A stretch of 35,269 nucleotides of DNA from positions 1 to 35,269 of IMG/VR virus record IMGVR_UViG_3300046169_000084; one strand, written 5' to 3'. Both the position numbers and the translations under genes were made by a program. Numbering within the stretch: the first letter of the stretch is position 1; each line of letters begins with the position of its first letter. Below the pieces are notes generated by a model. The model did no database searches. It saw only the letters and a program-made list of their open reading frames with translations, and was not told the DNA's origin. Source of the stretch: a virus. Of this stretch, positions 17,301 to 23,308 are shown in pieces.

Positions 17301-17415
17301 AAGAGATTATAATCCTGTCACAGAGTTAAATCCAAGTGGCGTATTTACAAGATTAAGCGATTCCCTTATATTGAGTAACGGAAACACTTATATAGATTAT
17401 TCATTAATAACCTAA
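14329..17415 (+). CDS. Large tail fibre / tip protein
   Basis: The 1028-residue protein begins with RRRGSTSDHEDFIGAVGELTVD and a KDTVVVHNG strand, the attachment domain common to many phage fibres (Mtd-N-like). Next come NLSDLDNVSTARDNL and a GDVTGNVTGDVTGDLTG repeat, a carbohydrate-like insert (TLTKGTPVYISGQV), and triple-helical-looking repeats (TLDVTGATTLSTLNVTGN). A central GWSGTNWQIQADGSAELQEL...RVRGALRVFEFIAKQI section is typical of tip fibres, and the C-terminal receptor part (residues about 830-1028) is beta-rich. It would form a trimer at the tail tip and help recognise the host. Confidence 0.75.
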   Translation: MATEVKRRRGSTSDHEDFIGAVGELTVDLDKDTVVVHNGQDEGGFPLLREDFSNAIFTVPDARYLLESNNLSDLDNVSTARDNLELGASDDVTFNTVTADLIGDVTGNVTGDVTGDLTGAIHVQGKNDTGGTLTKGTPVYISGQVAQGQQFTIGVADSDGSGTMPSIGVLSADVNDNAMGDIVTHGKLIGIDTSSFTVGDELFIGSNGTLVNTPPTGESNLLQKIAKVIRVDGSSGQIYIMGAGRTNAVPNLDEGKIFAGDANNQAVTTDVIDVNIASGLVTINDDLTVNGIVITDEIDTTSITWNTSTLEWDADPSEKFNNPVFIGTSLDVDNGINADQHVHAGTYLKADTYLEVGTSATIGTTLDVTGATTLSTLNVTGNTIISGTLDAPTLNTGQGDNELYAMNQDVQTTDGVIFDTLSVTNNASVGGSLTLSGEADFNSTMNLQGDLTTQANLADDGYATGWSGTNWQIQADGSAELQELRVRGALRVFEFIAKQISTIGGSEILSIAQGRVVSVDSDNDTITVENVTGTAGNSFKENDLFICQVTDINNDLESGGTGSIVKSVRGGVLGVVGNDIEVSITSGNLTDLVTGDLIVAYGNTLDADRQAIMYRNVDRSEDSLIMRMQTEVNGFSDLQNEANTRVAFGDLGPRPSNSTGYSGLTSETFGFFAGDNSGGHILATSSGLFLKDGGTTLAQLTSNTFKVGGDTKYIEFDGTDLDIQTDTFNLDTTNLDISSANENIVIGTGSALMTVGKLSSVEQGIKIDSNGITNQNYWKLGQGDVLFKVGDGTNFLSFNENAGTFEIKSEVFDLTSGNLRIKSTGTTYPSDSANTEVTTSDVSDFRLATLANGFNTNSLAINNNRWVKFQFDYSQSVPAGSFTAGITVTLEVSTNNSTFTDYGLFSDTRIDFNTNYFVADNATGNRLNVVDQSDSTKTEFKFTSSQTGSCTGTITMYFYVNEKDTTTHIRFNVLDSSGVTLSGASATDIGTRDYNPVTELNPSGVFTRLSDSLILSNGNTYIDYSLIT

Positions 17416-17419
17416 CATC

Positions 17420-17554
17420 ATGACCAACTTAGAACTCTTAGAAGCGATACAAAACGATTTACGAAAGCTCAACGTCAACTACGAAGCACACGCTATGATT
17501 CAGCAAATCATACAAAACTACAAACTTCGTATTGAAAACGACCAACAAAACTAG
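17420..17554 (+). CDS. 44-residue helical protein
   Basis: A short open frame from ATG 17420 encodes an amphipathic helix (MTNLELLEAIQNDLRKLN...) with heptad-like hydrophobics, ending NDQQN. It starts four bases after the large fibre stop and precedes another virion gene. Similar tiny coiled-coil proteins are common among fibre genes. Function is unknown. Confidence 0.5.
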   Translation: MTNLELLEAIQNDLRKLNVNYEAHAMIQQIIQNYKLRIENDQQN

Positions 17555-17583
17555 CTACTTTGAAACTCAAATTAAATTAATCT

Positions 17584-18012
17584 ATGGCAAAACTAGAAGT
17601 AACAACCATCGCATCTGGAGCAGCAACGTCTTCAGCAATAGATTTTCAACGGTCAGGTGACCAATTTGAGGTGGGTTCTTTAATCCTAGAAGGAACGTAC
17701 ACGAACACGTCATTTGACGTACAAGTAGAAGTGGATGGAACGTGGTTCGACATATACGATACGTTTGGAAATAAGTATTCGGTAACGGTAGCAACTGGCA
17801 AGCATTCATTACCTGCTGATGTGTTTAAAGACGTAAACAAGGTGCGATTGAATGGCTCACAGAACGAAGCAAGCGAAAGAACGGCTAAATTTCTTATTAA
17901 TAGATATACTAGATTGAGATTACTAGCTTACATATCGCATATCAGATGGGGTGTCTTATCACGCTCCAATCAAATTTGGAATCAATCATCAATGTATTTT
18001 GACAAGCATTAA
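17584..18012 (+). CDS. Virion-associated beta-rich protein, possibly altered C-terminus
   Basis: The 142-residue product starts LEVTTIASGAATSSAIDF and continues with strand-rich sequence (FEVGSLILEGTYTNTSFDVQVEVDG, YSVTVATGKHSLPADVFKDVNKVRLNGS), a style found in small phage virion proteins near fibres. After NEASERTAKFL the character changes to basic and aromatic (RYTRLRLLAYISHIRWG), which does not resemble the rest. This could be a replaced or frameshifted end, or a natural variable tail. Its stop lies three bases before the next fibre gene. Confidence 0.55.
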   Translation: MAKLEVTTIASGAATSSAIDFQRSGDQFEVGSLILEGTYTNTSFDVQVEVDGTWFDIYDTFGNKYSVTVATGKHSLPADVFKDVNKVRLNGSQNEASERTAKFLINRYTRLRLLAYISHIRWGVLSRSNQIWNQSSMYFDKH

Positions 18013-18015
18013 ATT

Positions 18016-19989
18016 ATGAATCTATCGGGAACTCAACTAAAAGACACATACGGTAATTTATTAACGATTGGAACTACGGCAGGTTCACCAACTACGGGTG
18101 GACTTCAAAACGGTGATGGCTCGTTACTTACTTCGGTTGGGATTGGTACAAATTCGCCTTCTGTTATTTTAGAAGTAAAAGATAATAATCCCCAAATACA
18201 ACTTACTGATTCAGTTAATGCTTCTGCATATTCAAGAATACTAAATACAGATAGTGGCACTTTATACATTGATGCTGATTTAGGTAATGCAGGAAGTAAT
18301 AGTGCTATATTGTTTCGTTTAGATGGCGGTAACGAAAAAATGCGTATCGAAGGTGGTGGCGATATATCCTTTCGAGATACTTCCAACAACCAAGCCTTTT
18401 ATTGGGATGCTAGTGAGGCACGTCTTGGGATTGGTACGGATTCGCCTGATGCTCTTTTGCATATTGAAAGTAATGGAAATTCTGTTATTAGATTAACAGA
18501 TAATGACGTAACCGTTGAAGATGGAAGTATTGCGGGTAAAATAGAATTTGAAAATAATGATTCTTCAGGTGGACTAAACGCATATATTGCAGGAATTAAT
18601 GAAGGCGTAGCAGGTGATATTGGATTATCTTTTGCAACTGGTTCGGGTGGTTCAGCAAGCCCACGCATGACCATCGATAGTTCGGGTAACGTAGGGATTG
18701 GTACTTCGCCTAGTGAAAAACTTGAAGTTCAAGATGGTTTTATTTCTGTAGGCTCTTCTACAAATACAAGCACAACTAATGCTTTATTATCTGGGTATGG
18801 TTACATCCTTTCAGGAACTAAAATTGGAAATACAAGTATAAAATCTACTTATAATAATTCTAATAATTCTGCATCATTAGAGTTTTATACAGACCCAAAT
18901 GGTTCAACTCCAACAGAACGCCTTCGCATTGATTCAAGCGGTAATACATCTATATATAGTGGCGTATTAAATTTAGGCACTGATTCAGTAGCTTCTAGTC
19001 TAAATTGCATTGGGGATGTATTTAATATAGGTGTAGATAGCGATGGTAATACGGGCGGTTCACCTAGTATTAGATTTAACGTTTCGGGTAGCGAAAAAGC
19101 ACGTATCGACAGTTCAGGCAACGTAGGGATTAATACAACTGGTCCAACATCCCTTGGTGGTGGCGCAAAGTTAACTGTTAACCAAGCGACAGATGGAAAC
19201 ATCGTTTTTGCTAGAGGTGGAAGCACACGTCAGGTTCAGCTTGGAACAACATCAACCACTGGCTATATAAACGCAGATAATACTTCTGGTGGCTTTACAT
19301 TTAATGTAAACGCCTCAGAACGCATGCGTATTACAAGTGATGGCGATATTGAAATGCCATTAAACTCAGATGCAGTAGGAAGATTTGTTGACAATGTTGG
19401 TGAAGTAGGTTCAGGTAATTTTGCACTTCAGGTAACTAACTCTGCTAACAGTGCGTTAAAGCCATTAGGATTTAGAGCAGAAGATATACGCTTCGCAACT
19501 GGTTCATCCGAAAAAATGCGCATTCTCTCAGGTGGCGGAATAACCTTCAACGGAGATACGGCAACTGCCAACGCTTTAGACGATTACGAGGAAGGTACTT
19601 TTACGCCAAAATTTGTAAGTTCAACAGATTCTAATGATAACGTAACCAATAGTAGAGCAGGCTATTACACTAAAATAGGTGATATTGTTTATATAACCGT
19701 TAATTTAATTAGCAACGATTTATCTGGAATTACTGGAACTGACCAAGTAATATTAGACGATTTACCTTTTACGGCAAAAGATACTTCAAGTGGTAATGAC
19801 CAAGCAGTTACTATTGGGCAGTATAGATTCCTTGCAACCACAGACCATACTGCAATTGTACAAAACGGTACTGACCAAATAGCATTTACAACCGATGGAT
19901 TTGTAGCGGCAACATATTCATCATTATTTAGTTTTCCTAGTAATACTGGTACATCAATAAAAATTTCAGCAGTTTATAAAACAACATAA
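18016..19989 (+). CDS. Repeat-rich tail fibre
   Basis: The 657-residue protein is dominated by the repeating fibre language I-D-S-S-G-N-V-G-I-G-T, E-K-M-R-I and L-x-I-x-S-N-G; at least eight such blocks run from residue 40 to 500. The C-terminal domain begins with DDYEEGTFTPKF and continues with AGYYTKIGDIVYI, a standard fibre head domain found in many environmental phages. No S74 chaperone domain follows, so trimerisation must be handled differently. It is probably a side fibre for receptor binding; the repeated blocks make it prone to recombination. Confidence 0.75.
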   Translation: MNLSGTQLKDTYGNLLTIGTTAGSPTTGGLQNGDGSLLTSVGIGTNSPSVILEVKDNNPQIQLTDSVNASAYSRILNTDSGTLYIDADLGNAGSNSAILFRLDGGNEKMRIEGGGDISFRDTSNNQAFYWDASEARLGIGTDSPDALLHIESNGNSVIRLTDNDVTVEDGSIAGKIEFENNDSSGGLNAYIAGINEGVAGDIGLSFATGSGGSASPRMTIDSSGNVGIGTSPSEKLEVQDGFISVGSSTNTSTTNALLSGYGYILSGTKIGNTSIKSTYNNSNNSASLEFYTDPNGSTPTERLRIDSSGNTSIYSGVLNLGTDSVASSLNCIGDVFNIGVDSDGNTGGSPSIRFNVSGSEKARIDSSGNVGINTTGPTSLGGGAKLTVNQATDGNIVFARGGSTRQVQLGTTSTTGYINADNTSGGFTFNVNASERMRITSDGDIEMPLNSDAVGRFVDNVGEVGSGNFALQVTNSANSALKPLGFRAEDIRFATGSSEKMRILSGGGITFNGDTATANALDDYEEGTFTPKFVSSTDSNDNVTNSRAGYYTKIGDIVYITVNLISNDLSGITGTDQVILDDLPFTAKDTSSGNDQAVTIGQYRFLATTDHTAIVQNGTDQIAFTTDGFVAATYSSLFSFPSNTGTSIKISAVYKTT

Positions 19990-20001
19990 ACCAACAAGAC
20001 A

Positions 20002-20235
20002 ATGTTAGAAAAACAAGAATCATATTCAAAAATCGAAGTCCTAGAATCGGGACACGTACAACTTCGCTTAACAACGAAGGTACTAGACGATGGTGAAATT
20101 ATTTCGCAATCACACCACAGAAGCGTAGTAACTCCATTAGACGATATTACTAGCTTACCACAAAGCGTTCAAGACGTATGCAACGCTTACTGGACTGACG
20201 ATATTCGCTCAAACTTTAACTCTGACTCAGAATAA
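20002..20235 (+). CDS. Small fibre-associated protein
   Basis: The 77-residue acidic product (LEVLESGHVQ-like strand, then TKVLDDGEIISQSHHRSVVTP, then LPQSVQDVCNAYWTDDI) matches small proteins regularly encoded after tail fibres. The HHR-V-V-x-P segment followed by a QDVC helix is the recurrent pattern. Its stop shares one base with the next start. A role in fibre assembly is possible but not shown. Confidence 0.55.
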   Translation: MLEKQESYSKIEVLESGHVQLRLTTKVLDDGEIISQSHHRSVVTPLDDITSLPQSVQDVCNAYWTDDIRSNFNSDSE

Positions 20236-20552
20236 TGAACTGGAAAATTAACACACTAGAATATACTAACGACTCCGATAAAGGGGTTGTAACGGCACAT
20301 TGGGATTGCACCCATACCGAAACTGTTGGCGAAGGCGATGACTCTGTGTCATACAGTTCAAGAAGGTACGGTTCTTGCTCTTTTACCCCAGACGCATCAT
20401 CTGAAGATTACATCGCTTTTGATGACTTAACCGAAGAAATAGTTCTTGGTTGGGTTAAAGCTGAAGTAGGTGAAGAAGATGTGGAGCAATCATTGACCGA
20501 CCAAATAGAAGCACAAAAGAATCCTTCGACTTTGAAAGGAATGCCTTGGTAG
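20235..20552 (+). CDS. Conserved small phage protein (DUF7936-like)
   Basis: The 105-residue product begins MNWKINTLEYTND and has a GVVTAHWDCTHTETV strand pair, a YGSCSFTPD segment and an EEIVLGWVKAEVG helix, ending TLKGMPW. This order is recurrent in small proteins behind fibre genes of many phages. The function is unknown. Coupled start (TAATG) with the gene before suggests they act together. Confidence 0.55.
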   Translation: MNWKINTLEYTNDSDKGVVTAHWDCTHTETVGEGDDSVSYSSRRYGSCSFTPDASSEDYIAFDDLTEEIVLGWVKAEVGEEDVEQSLTDQIEAQKNPSTLKGMPW

Positions 20553-20593
20553 TTATATTTGGGTATAACCATTAACATAAAGCGAGCAAAATT

Positions 20594-20740
20594 ATGACAG
20601 CAGAAGAAAGACTAGAGCAGTTAAAAATCCTTGAATCAAAACTTGTGATGGATTTACACGAAACACAATATATGATTAAAGGTTATCAAAGCGCATTAGA
20701 AACTAAAGAAGAAAAAGAACCAGAACCAGAGGAGGTATAA
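20594..20740 (+). CDS. 48-residue acidic coiled-coil protein
   Basis: An open frame from ATG 20594 encodes TAEERLEQLKILESKLVMDL and a helical remainder that ends in a Glu/Lys/Pro tail. It is preceded by the ATAAAGCGAGCAA leader also present before the tail chaperone. Its 3' end carries GGAGG, the ribosome binding site of the next gene. No family is recognised. Confidence 0.5.
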   Translation: MTAEERLEQLKILESKLVMDLHETQYMIKGYQSALETKEEKEPEPEEV

Positions 20741-20746
20741 CCAATC

Positions 20747-20869
20747 ATGCCATCACACTATGGAAAGATGGGTCACAAGGATGACCCTAAAAAGAAAAAG
20801 AAAAAGCCAAACGCTCAAAACGGCAGAATGGCTTTTATGAAAAAAACTGGTCGTAGTAAGAAAGGCTAG
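20747..20869 (+). CDS. 40-residue lysine-rich protein
   Basis: The product is MPSHYGKMGHK, a DPKKKKKKPN run and NGRMAFMKKTGRSKKG. It has a strong GGAGG site and is the last gene of the + strand late operon. Proteins of this type (short, basic, starting MPxHYGK) recur in phages, function unknown; DNA or RNA binding is plausible from charge. Its end overlaps the convergent membrane-protein gene by four bases. Confidence 0.55.
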   Translation: MPSHYGKMGHKDDPKKKKKKPNAQNGRMAFMKKTGRSKKG

Positions 20870-21078
20870 TTTGTACCCATCTTTGGAAAGTCCTCATAGT
20901 AGGGCTTTTCTTTTTTGGTGGCATTAGCGTGTCCATCAATATACCCTTTTATGTATCCTTCCTTAAATGCCTCAGTGGTTGACTTCTCTGAGGCTTCTAT
21001 TTGCTTCATGCTAGACCCAAATATGAAGCCGATGTAGCCAGTTGTAATAGACAAAGACAAAACTGCTATAATTTCCAT
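20866..21078 (-). CDS. Small membrane protein
   Basis: The 70-residue product starts with a single hydrophobic segment (IIAVLSLSITTGYIGFIFG, residues 3-21) followed by a soluble, charged tail with a GYIKGYIDGHANA pattern. It has a good ribosome binding site (GGAGG, 8 bases upstream) located in the end of the preceding DnaA-domain gene, three bases away, so the two are one operon. It could be a lysis accessory (spanin or antiholin) given nearby lysis genes; there is no proof. Confidence 0.6.
   Translation of the reverse strand: MEIIAVLSLSITTGYIGFIFGSSMKQIEASEKSTTEAFKEGYIKGYIDGHANATKKEKPYYEDFPKMGTN
20887..20916 (+). terminator. Late operon terminator inside convergent gene
   Basis: AAAGTCCT and AGGGCTTT form an 8-base stem (one G-T) with a six-base loop, followed by TCTTTTTT. 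It starts 18 bases after the last late gene and lies within the 3' end of the minus-strand membrane-protein gene. Confidence 0.75.
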
Positions 21079-21081
21079 AAA

Positions 21082-21420
21082 TTAGCCCTCCTCAGAAATT
21101 TTGGCTTCCATATCGACTATTAGGCAAGCGTTCTCGAGCAAAGCCATATCCAAGTATGACTTTACGACTAGACTCGCTCTAAGACGATTTTTGAGGCTCT
21201 GACGGCATTTCTTCTTTTTTAGGTGATGAACAGTGGTGTGGTCAGCATAATTTAGTGCATTTCCGATATATTGCTGGGTAAAACCCAATTCGCTCAGGGC
21301 AAACACGACAATTTGCTTGGCATCCACGATAAATTGTTTACGTCTCTTAGACATCAAAAGATTTTTAGTGACTCCTGTGTCTTCGCACACTCGGTCAATG
21401 ATGTAATCTGCTATAACCAT
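21082..21420 (-). CDS. Free-standing DnaA domain IV (Bac_DnaA_C-type DNA-binding protein)
   Basis: The 112 residues correspond to the DNA-binding domain IV of the initiator DnaA and nothing else. LLMSKRR (residues 21-27) matches the basic loop (L-L-S-K-R-R), VDAKQIVVFALSELG matches the following helix, and ADHTTVHH (59-66) is the signature D-H-T-T-V-x-H that reads DnaA boxes. AAA+ domains for ATP use and oligomerisation are absent. It should bind TTATCCACA. A perfect copy lies across its own promoter and another at the promoter of the replication operon, so I infer autoregulation and a role in phage or host origin control. Its membrane-protein neighbour is in the same operon. Confidence 0.85.
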   Translation of the reverse strand: MVIADYIIDRVCEDTGVTKNLLMSKRRKQFIVDAKQIVVFALSELGFTQQYIGNALNYADHTTVHHLKKKKCRQSLKNRLRASLVVKSYLDMALLENACLIVDMEAKISEEG

Positions 21421-21449
21421 TTGTATCCTTTCTGTTTAATTGTGATTGG

Positions 21450-21458
21450 TTATCCACA
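21450..21458 (+). promoter_or_regulatory. DnaA box TTATCCACA (perfect)
   Basis: The consensus DnaA box lies 30 bases upstream of the DnaA-domain-IV gene. It overlaps the last base of that gene's -10 element and spans the expected transcription start, a position suited to repression. Confidence 0.8.
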
Positions 21459-21486
21459 ATCTACAGAAGTCGAGATATATAGTCAA
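21458..21486 (-). promoter_or_regulatory. Sigma70-like promoter of the DnaA-domain gene
   Basis: On the minus strand TTGACT (21486-21481), a 17-base spacer and TAGATT (21463-21458) form a promoter pointing at the gene starting at 21420. The leader ends AAAGGATACAA-ATG. It lies in the 3' end of the upstream gene. Confidence 0.65.
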
Positions 21487-21811
21487 GCATTTTTTTAACC
21501 TGTAGGCGATTGTAGCTTCTTCGCCCAGTAAGCCAGTCTCTTAGTAGGAGATATTTTTTGGGTAGGTCTTTAGAACGATAGTATCTATGTGCGTACCAGT
21601 GTGGGTCTGTCTGTACCTCACACCAGAACACCATCGCTGATAGTTCATCTTCGGAGGGCTTACCGTGCCCCTTTGGGGAGAGAAGCTGATAGATTCGTTC
21701 CTTGAACTTGTTTGACCACTCCATGCCCATGTAGATGGCAACGTGCTTTGAGAAGTCGACCATTGAGTAGGGACTCTTTTTGACTGCATCCTTAATTTCT
21801 TCAAGAGTCAT
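21461..21811 (-). CDS. Unknown protein
   Basis: The 116-residue product is helical and aromatic-rich (IYMGMEWSNKFKERIYQLL, MVFWCEVQTDPHWYAHRYY) with a basic end (GRRSYNRLQVKKMLDY). I do not recognise a family. It overlaps the start of the preceding holin candidate by four bases (ATGA), so it is part of the lysis transcription unit. The DnaA-domain gene's promoter sits in its last codons. Confidence 0.6.
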   Translation of the reverse strand: MTLEEIKDAVKKSPYSMVDFSKHVAIYMGMEWSNKFKERIYQLLSPKGHGKPSEDELSAMVFWCEVQTDPHWYAHRYYRSKDLPKKYLLLRDWLTGRRSYNRLQVKKMLDYISRLL

Positions 21812-22188
21812 TTTGCCTCTGGTTCAGGCTTCTCTTTTTTGATGGTTTGTATCACACCAATGATGGCTACCATCAATGCAGCAATGGATTCGTACATATC
21901 AGGCTGTATGCTAACGCCAATAGCACCAGCTATAGCGGTTACACCTTGATACGTTGAGGGTTCTTTTAGTCGGGATTTTAACCAAGTCCAAGTCATAGTT
22001 ACGGCTCTTTTGTTAATTAAATATACGGTGAAATCAATAATAGGAACGATACGCTCCCTACTCAATACCTTTTTACGTCTAGTTACTTCGGGCATCTTAG
22101 TTTGCTTAACGCCCTTTATTTTACCCTGTGGTACACTACGGTTATCTATGGTAACCGCCTTTATTTTCTTTCGCCCTTGTATTGCCAT
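21808..22188 (-). CDS. Holin candidate
   Basis: The C-terminal 60 residues look like a small phage holin: a short amphipathic start (TWTWLKSRLKEPSTYQG), two hydrophobic helices (VTAIAGAIGVSI and SIAALMVAIIGVIQTI) separated by a QPDMYE turn, and a charged KKEKPEPEAK tail. An internal ATG at 21996 would give exactly that 62-residue holin, while the long form adds a basic, soluble 64-residue N-terminus overlapping the endolysin gene by 28 bases. Either the extension modulates timing or the long start is unused. It lies right after the M15 peptidase, forming a lysis pair. Confidence 0.6.
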   Translation of the reverse strand: MAIQGRKKIKAVTIDNRSVPQGKIKGVKQTKMPEVTRRKKVLSRERIVPIIDFTVYLINKRAVTMTWTWLKSRLKEPSTYQGVTAIAGAIGVSIQPDMYESIAALMVAIIGVIQTIKKEKPEPEAK

Positions 22189-22577
22189 TTTCCGTCCTCG
22201 TCTACTTCGAATTCGTGGTATCTGTCGCCTTTATGGTCACAGTGTATAAACTTCTGCTCTGGGTAGTAACAGATGCGCTTGTAGTCGGACGCTCTAAGCT
22301 CTTCCAAGAGTAGCTCCATGTTAGCGCACGTGTAATCTACGGCTCCTAGACCAGTAAATGTATGTTCGCTAGTTCCGCTTCTGCCGTGCGACAATTCCCA
22401 ATCTTTCGAGCGATACCCACTGTTCTGGGATACTTGTATGGGTTGACCTATCTTGTGGCGTATAGGGTTAATTATGGGCTTGTGGTGCTTCTCTATTTTA
22501 TCTACTACGTGAATAGGAACACCCACCATCACTCTATCCACTAGAAATTCTTTAATGCTAAAATAATCGTAGTACAT
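22161..22577 (-). CDS. M15-type peptidase endolysin
   Basis: The 138-residue protein has the fold signature of zinc D-Ala-D-Ala carboxypeptidase-like phage endolysins (Peptidase_M15_3). SGYRS is at 53-57, S-E-H at 70-72 followed by AVD at 79-81, and F-I-H at 110-112 followed by CD. Zinc ligands would be H72, D81 and H112. It should cut the peptide stems of peptidoglycan in the cell wall. There is no signal peptide, so it relies on a holin, encoded immediately downstream. Confidence 0.78.
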   Translation of the reverse strand: MYYDYFSIKEFLVDRVMVGVPIHVVDKIEKHHKPIINPIRHKIGQPIQVSQNSGYRSKDWELSHGRSGTSEHTFTGLGAVDYTCANMELLLEELRASDYKRICYYPEQKFIHCDHKGDRYHEFEVDEDGKWQYKGERK

Positions 22578-22638
22578 ACGTATTTTGTTAGTTAAATGAT
22601 AAAATCTAGGTAGTTACCATCAAAATATCAATACCAAT

Positions 22639-22663
22639 AAAAAACCCCACTGATTAGGTGGGG
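22639..22663 (-). terminator. Terminator hairpin 3 (minus strand)
   Basis: CCCCAC (22645-22650) pairs with GTGGGG (22658-22663); on the minus strand six Ts follow and then ATTGGTAT, the same downstream sequence as the neighbouring terminator at 22729. Confidence 0.8.
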
Positions 22664-22728
22664 CTTAAATGGATAAATCTAACTAACCTCAACAAGAGAT
22701 ATATGTAATATAATAAAACTATACCAAT

Positions 22729-22760
22729 AAAAAAAGGGACATTGCTCGCACAAGTCCCCT
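22729..22760 (-). terminator. Terminator hairpin 2 (minus strand)
   Basis: GGGAC (22736-22740) pairs with GTCCC (22754-22758); on the minus strand seven Ts and then ATTGGTAT follow. Confidence 0.7.
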
Positions 22761-22849
22761 TCTCAAAATATCATCAAAACGACTAACTAACACAATTAAC
22801 AGGTTAGAATAAAAATAAATCAGTCTTGATTGGTATCAGGATTTTCCTG

Positions 22850-22881
22850 AAAAAGAATGGGAGCTGTCACACCCTCCATTC
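22850..22881 (-). terminator. Terminator hairpin 1 (minus strand)
   Basis: GAATGG (22855-22860) pairs with CCATTC (22876-22881), extended by two more pairs after a bulge; on the minus strand TTTTT follows. It is the first stop met by transcripts leaving the SSB-like gene. Confidence 0.65.
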
Positions 22882-22951
22882 ATAAGGAATACTAATGAAA
22901 ATACACTATCAGAATAGTTTCTCTATTATGTAGCGTAGAATCGGGTCTTTA

Positions 22952-23245
22952 TCAAAAGGGCAGTGCTGCCTCAACCGCTGCTGCTGGAGCATCGGCATCT
23001 TCCCGTTCTGCTACTGTCACGGCTCCTTCGGTGTACACTACACGTCCGTTGCCTAAATATACTTTTGAGTCTCCTGCCTCTCGCTGTTCCTTCGATTGGC
23101 TTAATGCAATACTAGCATTGTTTCCAAATCTAGTCTCATCATTAATGAATACGGTAACATTGGCGTATGTGCCTTTTTTACCTACCACTAACGATTCTTT
23201 TGGGATTTTTGTTACGTCTATTGAAGCGTTTATAATTGTCGCCAT
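22952..23245 (-). CDS. Single-stranded DNA-binding protein-like
   Basis: The 97-residue protein is beta-rich (IINASIDVTKIPKESLV, GTYANVTVFINDETRFG) with an acidic, Ala-rich end finishing in EAALPF. An acidic tail closing with P-F is the hallmark by which SSB proteins recruit replication partners, and the small barrel-like core fits an OB fold. It is the last gene of the replication unit, after the helicase. Phage SSB families are very divergent, so the call depends on tail, size and context. Confidence 0.55.
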   Translation of the reverse strand: MATIINASIDVTKIPKESLVVGKKGTYANVTVFINDETRFGNNASIALSQSKEQREAGDSKVYLGNGRVVYTEGAVTVAEREDADAPAAAVEAALPF

Positions 23246-23308
23246 TTTTCTTTGATTAAGTTATAGTTGAAGTTTAAATATAGATGAGTGAGTGAAGAAA
23301 GTCAATAA

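Larger units (their letters stand above)
22578..22951. other. Noncoding stretch with three minus-strand terminators
   Basis: This 374-base gap separates the replication genes from the lysis genes. It holds three hairpins with T-runs reading leftward and a perfect TCAGGA-TTT-TCCTGA dyad (22836-22850). On the + strand an ATG at 22895 preceded by AAGGAATACTA opens only 12 codons; I do not call it a gene. A separate promoter for the lysis genes is expected here, but I cannot place it convincingly. Confidence 0.6.

Noticed and set aside
18105-19226. Long minus-strand open frames under the tail fibres
   Set aside because: They arise from codon bias in repeated Ser/Gly/Asn fibre sequence; no ribosome sites or families.
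14329-19989. Diversity-generating retroelement acting on fibres
   Set aside because: No reverse transcriptase or template repeat found in the window, despite an Mtd-like N-terminus.
22895-22933. Leader peptide gene (12 codons) in the terminator region
   Set aside because: It has a ribosome-site-like AAGGAATACTA but no downstream + strand gene to regulate; likely chance.
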